Shown: positions 57,662 through 64,000 of the stretch, in pieces
How positions within the stretch are numbered: the stretch's first letter is position 1
Layout of the letters: the number at the start of each line of letters is the position of its first letter
Assembly: GCA_023389575.1 (NCBI GenBank)
Contig: JAEWEG010000022.1
Coordinates: 1 to 64,000 of the forward strand
Direction: 5' to 3'
Length of the DNA stretch: 64,000 bases
DNA from: Chloroflexota bacterium
GTDB taxonomy: Bacteria; Chloroflexota; Chloroflexia; Thermomicrobiales; UBA6265
Translations under genes and position numbers: made by a program
Notes under the pieces: model-generated
Told to the model about the DNA's origin: nothing
The model's input: only the letters and a program-made list of their open reading frames with translations
Database searches by the model: none

Positions 57662-59743
57662 TTAGCACCACGACAGTGCATAGAACTGTGATCCGTCGAA
57701 GTAGTAATCGCATCCATCCTTGACCGGCTCGGACAACGGAGGATCTACTAAGTTAGAGAGTACGTACTCTCCCACGGAACAACTTTCATACCAAATGCCT
57801 TCCCAATCCGACCAGTTATAGGTACAGCCGGCCGACATTCCGGAGACGAACTCACCTCGCTCGCTCGAGTAGATATCAGTTGAGCCATCGCTAGGTGGTT
57901 CATTCGCAGTCCAGCACTCATAGTCGAAATCCTGGTAGAACTGGGATCCATCGAAGTAGTATGTGCAGCCATCCTCTACAGGTTCGGATAGCGCGGAACC
58001 CAGATTGCCGCTCGTCCCGCCGCACGATTGGACCCAGAACTCTGGATCCCAGCTCCACGAATAGTGGCACCCAGCAGTGAACTCCGACCCGCCGTCCCCA
58101 TCGGACACGATTGGATCGTCAGTCTCTTCAGGCTCGTCGTCAAACCCAACTAGGCCATCGTGTCTGATTCCGAATACCAGTACGCCGGAATCACCTTGAT
58201 CGTCTAGCAGCACCTCAACAGCGGAATCGGCGCCAGCTGTTTCGGCCTCGACCCAAATCGAGTGCTCGCCCGGCTGGCTGATCGATATGTCGAAGCTGAC
58301 GGTCATGGATGACATCGGATCGATCTGTAATGAGCTCGTGCCGTAGAGCGTCTCCATTACATCACCGGGCGCGAGATCGACAACGCGCAGAGTTCTGGGT
58401 ACGTAGGGTTCACATCCACCATTCACAATGGCGAACTGTATAGTCTTTGGCCCGGTCGGATCGGCCGTGTCTTCACCAACCTGGAGGCCCTGAATATAGG
58501 GGCTGACTCCTGTGACACAGCTCCCGTCAAAGACTTCCGAATAGACTTGAACATTCTGCGCTGGTCCCTGGTCCACGACTGTGGTGGGTTCAACGCTGGT
58601 AGGGGGTTCTGTCGAAGAAGGCTCCTGCTCGATTGGAGGCTCTGTTGCGGGAGGCTCTTGCACACCCGTACCCTCCACCACATCCACAAAGATATGTTGA
58701 GGAAGAGTGCCAGAGGAGTCGGGAATTTCGTTCCAACCTCCGTTCACGCGCAAGTAGGCCATGAAGAATTCGTGCCTACCAGGAATGGTGAGCACTGCGG
58801 TATGGGTGATTACTCTCGACTCACCCGGCCCAAGCCTGAACTCACGATCTTGCAGCGGGTCTGAGATGTTGTCGGGGGGCGGATTAGGATTTCGGCCACC
58901 GATCGCTAGTACTGTCGGGGCAAAGACTCCGCAGCCGGCATTGTGAATTGTCACCGAGAAGGTCACGGTCGTTGACGTATCGGGGTTACTCGGCGTTACA
59001 GTCAATGGACTGATGGCTTGGGGAACTCCCGCGTCGTTACAGCCTGAGCCCGGTGGGGTGTCTGGCTGCTCCACCGGTTCAATGGGTTGAATAGTTGGCT
59101 GTACTCCTGAAGGGGGGAGTTCAGCGGGAAATTCTTCATCAGGATCCTGTGTAGGCTGAGAGCCAGGCACCCAGCCTTCGTTGGAATAGTTCTGACCAAT
59201 CCGCCAATCCGCGAGCCATGAAGGCTTACTCACAACAGAGGTCGACAGCATCCCCAGTGTTGCGTTTAACTCAACCCTCAGAGTAACTACCCCATTTCGA
59301 CTCGCGTTTACGCGCGCGGCGATCCAATCTATTGGAGCGAAGATGTTAACTCGCTCTTTCCATGAAATTCTCAGATCGACATATCGATCGGAATTCCGGG
59401 ACAAGGAATAGCACTCTAGGTCTTCTATTACAGCTATGGAGAAAACACCTGTATCAAACGTATTGCACCGAGGCTCATCGACTACTGACAACACTCCATT
59501 AGCGTCGGCGAAGCGTGCTGTCATCTGAATGCCCGAGGCATCCAGAGCTAACACATTGGCCGAGTAACCATAGCGATACCCTTGAGTAACTTGGGAGGCC
59601 GAGATGAAGGGCGCAAGTGACGCAAGAATCACAATCAGAGAGATCACAATGGCGGATGGCCGCACAAGGCCGACCCCAGCGCGCTCATTCCGACTCGAGA
59701 AATGTGTCCGTCGACTGTGCCGCTGACCAGGCGATGTCCGCAT
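57662..59743 (-). CDS. Large secreted protein with CARDB-like and duplicated Cys-rich repeats
   Basis: 693 residues. A signal or anchor segment (AIVISLIVILASLAPFISA, about 31-49) is followed by a unique domain to about 190, then Pro/Glu-rich linkers around two CARDB-like sandwiches (SPLTVTPSNPDTSTTVTFSV ... HNAGCGVFAPTVL; QFAIVNGGCEPYVPRTLRVV). The last 120 residues hold a two-fold repeat: CHYSWSWDPEFWVQSC with EPVEDGCTYYFDGSQFYQ, then CTYNWSDWEGIWYESC with EPVKDGCDYYFDGSQFYA. An adhesive or binding role outside the cell is likely. Codon use is more A/T-ended than the flanks, in line with acquired DNA. Confidence 0.75.
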   Translation of the reverse strand: MRTSPGQRHSRRTHFSSRNERAGVGLVRPSAIVISLIVILASLAPFISASQVTQGYRYGYSANVLALDASGIQMTARFADANGVLSVVDEPRCNTFDTGVFSIAVIEDLECYSLSRNSDRYVDLRISWKERVNIFAPIDWIAARVNASRNGVVTLRVELNATLGMLSTSVVSKPSWLADWRIGQNYSNEGWVPGSQPTQDPDEEFPAELPPSGVQPTIQPIEPVEQPDTPPGSGCNDAGVPQAISPLTVTPSNPDTSTTVTFSVTIHNAGCGVFAPTVLAIGGRNPNPPPDNISDPLQDREFRLGPGESRVITHTAVLTIPGRHEFFMAYLRVNGGWNEIPDSSGTLPQHIFVDVVEGTGVQEPPATEPPIEQEPSSTEPPTSVEPTTVVDQGPAQNVQVYSEVFDGSCVTGVSPYIQGLQVGEDTADPTGPKTIQFAIVNGGCEPYVPRTLRVVDLAPGDVMETLYGTSSLQIDPMSSMTVSFDISISQPGEHSIWVEAETAGADSAVEVLLDDQGDSGVLVFGIRHDGLVGFDDEPEETDDPIVSDGDGGSEFTAGCHYSWSWDPEFWVQSCGGTSGNLGSALSEPVEDGCTYYFDGSQFYQDFDYECWTANEPPSDGSTDIYSSERGEFVSGMSAGCTYNWSDWEGIWYESCSVGEYVLSNLVDPPLSEPVKDGCDYYFDGSQFYALSWC

Positions 59744-60350
59744 AGAGAGCTACCCAATTCGTCATGAACTTTTTTAGTTGATAGAGACCCGACCCGCGAA
59801 ATATACCCCGATGTAATCATGGCCGCAAGATGCCTATAGCCCAAGAAGAAGGGAGGTCTGAGTTGCTGCTCAGGACCTCCCTGTATGTCACTCAGCCCAA
59901 TCAATCGAGCTGAGGACGAAATCGTCTCTCTCCTGTGCCACAGCGCCTTGTCCTTGGTCCGAGAGAACCGTGAGTTGCCCGCCCAAGCGGTGATTGATCT
60001 CTCTCCATCCTTATTTCAGGAAACTTTCATTGCGTTTTCGACCAGCGCGGGGGATTCTACCTAGGCATCAAGTAAGGTTGACGCCTCCCAGAGCACTCGG
60101 CTTTCCTCCTCAGTGCGAACCACAGCCCTCTAATTGTGTACTCGAAAGACAGAATTAGGTGCCCAAGAGCGCGGGCGACTGAATGGTCCGCCCCTATCCC
60201 GAGTGACCACCATTCGTGCTCGCCACATTTCCACAACCTTTCTGTCACAACCCCAGAGCGGCTTCTGCACTAGACTATTGCCCGACGCCAATCGCTCCCG
60301 GGTGGTGGCGTCCTTGCGTTCCACCCATCCGCACACAGGGAGTAACTCCA
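59744..60350. other. Low-GC intergenic region at the right edge of the island
   Basis: A 607-base gap. It should contain promoters for the large secreted protein (minus) and DedA (plus). A bulged hairpin (59851-59862 with 59869-59881) is present. Short frames exist on both strands but have no domain-like features or ribosome sites. Confidence 0.45.
59851..59881. terminator. Bulged hairpin, possible terminator
   Basis: GGGAGGTC plus TGAG (59851-59862) pair with CTCA, one bulged G, and GACCTCCC (59869-59881). It lies about 110 bases from the start of the large secreted protein, in the upstream direction. No gene ends next to it, so its role is unclear; it may mark the end of lost DNA. Confidence 0.4.
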
Positions 60351-60998
60351 TTGGGTTTGTTGAGTGATTTGACGAACTGGGCGAAGGATTTCGTCGAGTC
60401 CGCCGGGTATATCGGCGTCTTCCTCATGATCGTGCTGGAAAACGTCTTCCCGCCGATCCCTTCAGAGGCTATCCTCCCGCTCGCCGGGTTCCTCGCTGGC
60501 GAAGGCCGCTTCTGGCTTCCCGCCGTCATCGTCGCCGCCACCCTCGGCGCGGTCGCCGGAGCACTGATCCTCTATTACGTCGCCTACGCCTTCGGCGACA
60601 AGCGCGTTCGCTGGCTGATCAATCGCTACGGCAAGTGGTTCGCCGTCAGCGAGAAGGACCTCGACACCGCCAACGACTGGTTCGACCGCCATGGCAACCA
60701 GGCGGTGCTCATTTGCCGCCTCGTTCCCATCGTCCGCAGCCTGGTCTCGCTCCCGGCCGGACTCCGCCGGATGCCGCTCCACAGCTTCATCGTCTACACC
60801 GCCATCGGTAGCGGTCTGTGGAACACCCTCCTCATCGTCGCCGGCTGGTGGCTGGGCGATAACTGGGAAGACGTCAGCCATCTTGTCGACTACCTCGACT
60901 ACCCGATATACATCGCCATCGTCGGGGCCGTCGTCTGGTTCATCTGGAAGAAGAGGTTCTCCAGTTCCTCCCGCTCCACCTCCCCCGACAGCGTGTAG
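60351..60998 (+). CDS. DedA-family membrane protein
   Basis: 215 residues from TTG 60351, with AGGGAG 8 bases before. DedA proteins are undecaprenyl-phosphate or lipid flippases. The signature is clear: GYIGVFLMIVLENVFPPIPSE, LAGFLAGEGRFW, then the arginine motif FDRHGNQAVLICRLVPIVRSLVSLPAGLRRMPL and IGSGLWNTLLIVAGWWLGDNW. About five membrane spans, with a charged tail WKKRFSSS. No upstream ATG fits; the longer frame translates to Pro/Arg-rich non-protein. Confidence 0.9.
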   Translation: MGLLSDLTNWAKDFVESAGYIGVFLMIVLENVFPPIPSEAILPLAGFLAGEGRFWLPAVIVAATLGAVAGALILYYVAYAFGDKRVRWLINRYGKWFAVSEKDLDTANDWFDRHGNQAVLICRLVPIVRSLVSLPAGLRRMPLHSFIVYTAIGSGLWNTLLIVAGWWLGDNWEDVSHLVDYLDYPIYIAIVGAVVWFIWKKRFSSSSRSTSPDSV

Positions 60999-61003
60999 CC
61001 ACC

Positions 61004-61186
61004 ATGGATACCGAACGCGATTCCGCGATGGATGACGACCGCGAAGCCGCCATGGCGATCTTCGAAGAAGTTGGCAAAGCTTTCGCCGACCAGTCACCCG
61101 AGAAGATCGCCGAGGAAGTGGCGCGGGCATTGGCCGAGGTCCGTGCCGAGAAGGCGCAACACCGGGTCCCCGCGAGCGACCAATGA
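61004..61186 (+). CDS. Small acidic protein, 60 residues
   Basis: Five bases after the DedA stop. Predicted helical: MDTERDSAMDDDREAAMAIF, then KAFADQSPEKIAEEVARALA, EVRAEKAQHR. The second half resembles the C-terminal helices of small antitoxins such as VapB-like proteins, but no DNA-binding head and no toxin adjoin. Function not assigned. It is possibly co-transcribed with DedA and the NUDIX gene. Confidence 0.5.
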   Translation: MDTERDSAMDDDREAAMAIFEEVGKAFADQSPEKIAEEVARALAEVRAEKAQHRVPASDQ

Positions 61187-61212
61187 GCCTCTTGCCCCTG
61201 GCTTCCTGACCG

Positions 61213-61662
61213 ATGCCCTCCTCTGGCGAGCGATTCACCGCGCCGGTCGCGGTCCATCTCTTCCTCACCCGCTATGACCAGATCCTCCTGCTCCGGCGCT
61301 TCAACACCGGTTACGAGGATGGCAACCACAGCGTCATCGCGGGGCACCTCGACGGTGGCGAAACCGTGCTCGAAGCCACTCGCCGCGAAGCGCGAGAAGA
61401 GGCCGGCATCGAACTCGACCTGGCCACCACATCCGTCGTCCAGGTCATGCACCGCCTGTCCACGGACAGCGAACGCATCGACTACTTCCTCGTGGCGGAC
61501 CGCTGGACCGGCGATATCACCAACCGCGAGCCTGATAAATGCGATGAGCTGCGCTGGTTCCCCATCGACGATCTCCCGCCGAACACTGTTCCCTACGTCG
61601 CCTTCGCCATCGCCGCGTGGCGGGCCGGAACCCCATTCACCGCGTTCGGCTGGACTCCCTGA
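61213..61662 (+). CDS. NUDIX hydrolase
   Basis: 149 residues. It cleaves nucleoside diphosphates linked to another group. The Nudix box is GHLDGGETVLEATRREAREEAGIEL (key Gly, RE, EE residues present) near 44-68. The N-terminal strand VAVHLFLTRYDQILLLRRF and the C-terminal DELRWFPIDDLPPNTVPYV are normal. Substrate not evident. It is 26 bases after the small acidic gene. Confidence 0.9.
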   Translation: MPSSGERFTAPVAVHLFLTRYDQILLLRRFNTGYEDGNHSVIAGHLDGGETVLEATRREAREEAGIELDLATTSVVQVMHRLSTDSERIDYFLVADRWTGDITNREPDKCDELRWFPIDDLPPNTVPYVAFAIAAWRAGTPFTAFGWTP

Positions 61663-61711
61663 GCCTCTCCGTCAACCCACCTGCCCAAACGACCTGCTTG
61701 CATAAACTTAC

Positions 61712-61727
61712 AGTTTATTACTAAACT
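61712..61727. promoter_or_regulatory. Palindromic A/T-rich site upstream of FMN reductase
   Basis: AGTTTA (61712-61717) and TAAACT (61722-61727) flank TTAC in a locally A/T-rich stretch. TTGCAT and TAAACT nearby could be promoter boxes. Position suggests an operator for a redox regulator of the oxidoreductase gene; regulator not in the window. Confidence 0.45.
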
Positions 61728-61792
61728 ATACAGAGTAAGCGGACAGGAGGCACCACCTGCCCGCGATTTCGAGAAGGAAGAAGGGGACCCAT

Positions 61793-62377
61793 ATGACTAC
61801 ATTCGCCGAACCATTGAAGCTTGAGATCATCCTCGGAAGCGTGCGCGACGGCCGCTTCGGACCCACCGTCGCCAACTGGTACGCCGAACAAGCCCGCCAG
61901 CATGGTGACTTCGACGTCAACGTCATCGACCTCGCCAACTACACCTTCCCGGACGACATGTCCGTCAACGCCGATGTCGAGGATTTCTCGCGACGCATCG
62001 ACGCCGCCGACGCGGTGGTGGTGATCACCCCGGAGTACAACCACTCCTACCCTGGCCCGCTCAAGACCGCGATCGACTCGATCAAGGCCCCCTGGGCTGG
62101 CAAGCCGGTCGCGCTCGTCTCATACGGCGGCATGTCCGGTGGCCTGCGATCCGTCGAGCCGCTTCGCGTTGTGTTCGCGGAACTCCACGCCACCACCATC
62201 CGCGAGACGGTCAGCTTCCACATGGCCCACGGCCAGTTCACGCCCGACGGCGATCCCGTCGACCCGGTCGGCGTCAACACCGCCGCCCGCGCCCAGCTCG
62301 ATCTCCTCGAATGGTGGGGTGACGCCCTCCGTAATGCCCGCGCCGCCCGGCCCTACGGCCAGAAGGTCGCCGCGTAA
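61793..62377 (+). CDS. NADPH-dependent FMN reductase (flavodoxin fold)
   Basis: 194 residues. Reduces FMN, quinones or azo compounds with NAD(P)H. Marks: IILGSVRDGRFGPTVANWYA (phosphate loop), VVVITPEYNHSYPGPLKTAID, and VSYGGMSGGLRSVEPLRVVF. ATG follows a purine-rich segment (GAAGGAAGAAGGGGACCC). A palindromic A/T-rich site lies before it and a strong hairpin after. Confidence 0.9.
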   Translation: MTTFAEPLKLEIILGSVRDGRFGPTVANWYAEQARQHGDFDVNVIDLANYTFPDDMSVNADVEDFSRRIDAADAVVVITPEYNHSYPGPLKTAIDSIKAPWAGKPVALVSYGGMSGGLRSVEPLRVVFAELHATTIRETVSFHMAHGQFTPDGDPVDPVGVNTAARAQLDLLEWWGDALRNARAARPYGQKVAA

Positions 62378-62409
62378 GCATTCCGAGCCACCCACACCTC
62401 AATTCGACG

Positions 62410-62444
62410 ACAACCGCCTGGCGAAACGCTCGCCAGGCGGTTGT
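62410..62444 (+). terminator. Terminator of FMN reductase
   Basis: A 14-bp stem (62410-62423 with 62431-62444), 7-base loop, 33 bases after the stop codon, followed by CATTTCC. Very stable, though the T-run is short. Confidence 0.75.
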
Positions 62445-62524
62445 CATTTCCGGAATCGGTCCTGGCCCGCCATGCGATATCCTGCGGGAGTGACCGTTTC
62501 CCCATTGCCACGAAGGACCGCTCC

Positions 62525-62884
62525 ATGACCCTGTTTACCCCGGCCTTCCTGCTCCGAGCCGAAGGCTTCGCCCTCTTGCTCGCCGCGACAACCATCTACT
62601 GGCGGGAGGACCACTCGTGGATCCTCTATCTGGTGCTCTTCCTCGCCCCCGACCTCTCCATGCTCGGCTACCTGGCCGGGCCCCGCGCCGGCGCGTATGT
62701 CTACAACATGGCCCACGCCACCGTGCTCCCCATCACCCTCGGCCTGTATGGCTACCTGAACGATGCGCCGGTCGCCATGGCCGTCGCCCTGATCTGGCTC
62801 GCGCACATCGGCTTCGACCGCGTGCTGGGCTACGGTCTCAAATACCCCACCGCGTTCCGCGATACGCATATCGCCCGCGTCTGA
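62525..62884 (+). CDS. DUF4260-family membrane protein
   Basis: 119 residues from ATG 62525 with AAGGA upstream. Three to four membrane segments: FLLRAEGFALLLAATTIYW, SWILYLVLFLAPDLSMLGYL, TVLPITLGLYGYL and AVALIWLAHIGFDRVLGYGL. The RAEG, PDLSMLGY and HIGFDRxLGYGLKYP motifs are those of DUF4260 proteins. Function unknown. It faces the tyrosinase gene tail to tail with a long palindrome between them. Confidence 0.88.
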   Translation: MTLFTPAFLLRAEGFALLLAATTIYWREDHSWILYLVLFLAPDLSMLGYLAGPRAGAYVYNMAHATVLPITLGLYGYLNDAPVAMAVALIWLAHIGFDRVLGYGLKYPTAFRDTHIARV

Positions 62885-62887
62885 GAA

Positions 62888-62933
62888 CGAACACGACAAA
62901 GGGGATGGCGCGCCATCCCCTTTGTCGTGTTCG
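62888..62933. terminator. 46-base perfect palindrome between convergent genes
   Basis: Two 23-base arms with no spacer. It lies 4 bases after the DUF4260 stop and about 18 bases from the tyrosinase stop on the other strand. An AAA/TTT tract within the stem gives limited terminator character on both strands. As a bidirectional terminator it is the strongest structure in the window. Confidence 0.85.
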
Positions 62934-62950
62934 ATACAACCAGTCCGGAA

Positions 62951-64000
62951 TCAGGCCTCGTCGGTATCGTAGATGTAGCCCAGTTTCCGGCTGTCCAGCA
63001 TCATCCGAGGCGTCACCGTCATGTCGATGTGGGTGTAAGGCCACATCGCGTCGTCGATGTTGTGCCCCACCGGCCCACCCGTCTCCGGCAGGTACACCTG
63101 GCCATGCCGTTGCATCCACAGGTTCCAGATCCGGTCGATGTTGGCGTGGTGCAGGAAGAACACTGGGTCGTTCGGCGAGGAGTTCGCCGCCATCGTGCCC
63201 ATCACCATGTCGCCGTTGGCCGCGACCGGCGCCGGGGTCGCCTCATGGCCGTGCTCTCCATCGCCCATCGCCGCCTCGTGAGCGAAGGCCCATTCGCCGG
63301 CAACCCACAGGTGCACGCGGTTGTGCATCGCGTGGTCTCCCGTGCAGACCGGCCCCGAGCCGTCCACCGGACCGCACATCTCGGCCACGCAATCCCGCCA
63401 GCCCTCCAGGAAGTTCCGGAAACTTTCCGAGGCGAACGCCAGCGCGGTCCACGGCTCCGTATCGTAGTTCGGTATCGACAGCGCCTGCTCCACCTGCTCG
63501 GCGGTCGGCAGGTCTGGCGCCAGGCCGCCCATGCCAAGATCCCGCGTGATCCACGGAATCTGGTGCTCGTCTCCATGGTCGAACACCGTCAGTTCCCAAC
63601 TGCCCTTGGCGAACGGTCCATCGATCACGGCCTCGTTGTCGGCGTCGCTGCCGTCACCGCCCATGAAATCCGGCTGCCACAGGTAGGAATCGACCTGGTT
63701 GTCGACCGTCCAGTCCCAGTACGGAAGCGTCACCGAGGGATCCACCGTCTGCAATTGCTGCTCGAACATGAGCAGGAACTGCCGGTGCCATGGAAAGAAC
63801 GCCGCCCCCATGTGCGCCGCGTCCAGCCCGCAGGTGAACGCATCGCGGTGCCACAGCACGAAGGTGTCATAGGTGCTCATCGATGGCAGCCACGGCGATG
63901 GCTTCAGCTTCAGCCCCTTCACCGCGTTCACGAAGTCGAACTTCTCCACGTCGCTCATATTGGCCGCGTTCTTCCGCACGGTCAGCCCTTCGGTCGCGAC
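62951..64000 (-). CDS. Tyrosinase-family copper protein, 5' end outside the window
   Basis: At least 349 residues; the frame continues past base 64000, so the N-terminus (perhaps a signal) is missing. Tyrosinases oxidise phenols to quinones with a type 3 dicopper centre. Copper A His: FVLWHRDAF, then HMGAAFFPWHRQFLLMFE. Copper B: MHNRVHLWVAGEW and FFLHHANIDRIWNLW. Between them are LPYWDWTVDNQVDS and Asn/Asp residues of the usual fold. The visible beginning (LTVRKNAANMSDVEKFDFV) is the common start of the mature enzyme. The His-rich segment DGEHGHEATP may bind additional metal. Confidence 0.92.
   Translation of the reverse strand, partial: VATEGLTVRKNAANMSDVEKFDFVNAVKGLKLKPSPWLPSMSTYDTFVLWHRDAFTCGLDAAHMGAAFFPWHRQFLLMFEQQLQTVDPSVTLPYWDWTVDNQVDSYLWQPDFMGGDGSDADNEAVIDGPFAKGSWELTVFDHGDEHQIPWITRDLGMGGLAPDLPTAEQVEQALSIPNYDTEPWTALAFASESFRNFLEGWRDCVAEMCGPVDGSGPVCTGDHAMHNRVHLWVAGEWAFAHEAAMGDGEHGHEATPAPVAANGDMVMGTMAANSSPNDPVFFLHHANIDRIWNLWMQRHGQVYLPETGGPVGHNIDDAMWPYTHIDMTVTPRMMLDSRKLGYIYDTDEA

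Noticed and set aside
60057..60248. 63-codon minus-strand frame in the DedA upstream gap
   Set aside because: No ribosome site, no domain-like sequence, and it lies in the probable promoter region.
1..64000. CRISPR arrays, insertion sequences, integrases, rRNA and tRNA genes
   Set aside because: Looked for by repeat spacing, transposase motifs and TPsiC-like or conserved rRNA strings; none seen on either strand. A covariance-model scan would be decisive.

Overview
This 64 kb window is a high-GC bacterial chromosome segment. The outer parts have strong G/C third-position preference, many GTG and TTG starts, and secreted proteins with Thr/Pro/Ala/Ser-rich linkers. Gene content (alanyl-tRNA synthetase, baseplate-J-like protein, RuvX and a c-di-AMP receptor in one run; many small secreted paralogues; heme A synthase; STAND-type regulators) suggests Chloroflexota, possibly Thermomicrobia-like. 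That placement is inference from gene style; no rRNA or tRNA gene was seen to confirm it.

Left part (1-26.3 kb): the 3' end of aroA, then an 826-base gap with strong hairpins and a candidate minus-strand small RNA. Two tandem, translationally coupled HTH/STAND ATPase/TPR regulators follow. A minus-strand block carries alaS, a baseplate-J-like membrane protein, ruvX and a PII-like c-di-AMP receptor. Next come a MarR regulator divergent from a proline iminopeptidase, a two-gene ABC exporter, an MDR oxidoreductase divergent from a TetR regulator with two palindromic operators between them, heme A synthase, a hydrolase-fold protein without its catalytic residues, a GNAT enzyme, an unrecognised 879-residue membrane protein and a membrane-fused sulfite-oxidase-like molybdoenzyme.

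Middle part (26.4-44 kb): a D-2-hydroxyacid dehydrogenase, an MBL-fold protein, an OsmC protein, an ECF sigma factor overlapping a membrane protein with three extracellular repeats, citrate synthase, a D-Ala-D-Ala carboxypeptidase, a GNAT-ankyrin fusion, an AbrB/Doc toxin-antitoxin pair with a substituted Doc catalytic residue, and a YdiJ-like FAD/Fe-S dehydrogenase.

Right part (44-64 kb): a PqqD domain fused to a twin-arginine segment and a Cys-rich tail, five secreted paralogues of one unrecognised family interleaved with other genes, an aminotransferase, a stand-alone LigD polymerase domain and a PPC protein. A lower-GC island (about 55.56-60.35 kb) follows, with a Hol-Tox-like 27-residue hydrophobic peptide, a gene broken by an in-frame TAG, and a large secreted repeat protein. 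The window ends with DedA, NUDIX, FMN reductase, a DUF4260 protein and a tyrosinase running off the right edge.

No CRISPR array, insertion sequence, integrase, rRNA or tRNA gene was seen. The most unusual items are the type I toxin-like locus, the TAG-split gene, the PqqD-Tat-Cys fusion, the sigma factor/triple-repeat pair, the five-copy secreted family and the candidate structured RNA downstream of aroA.
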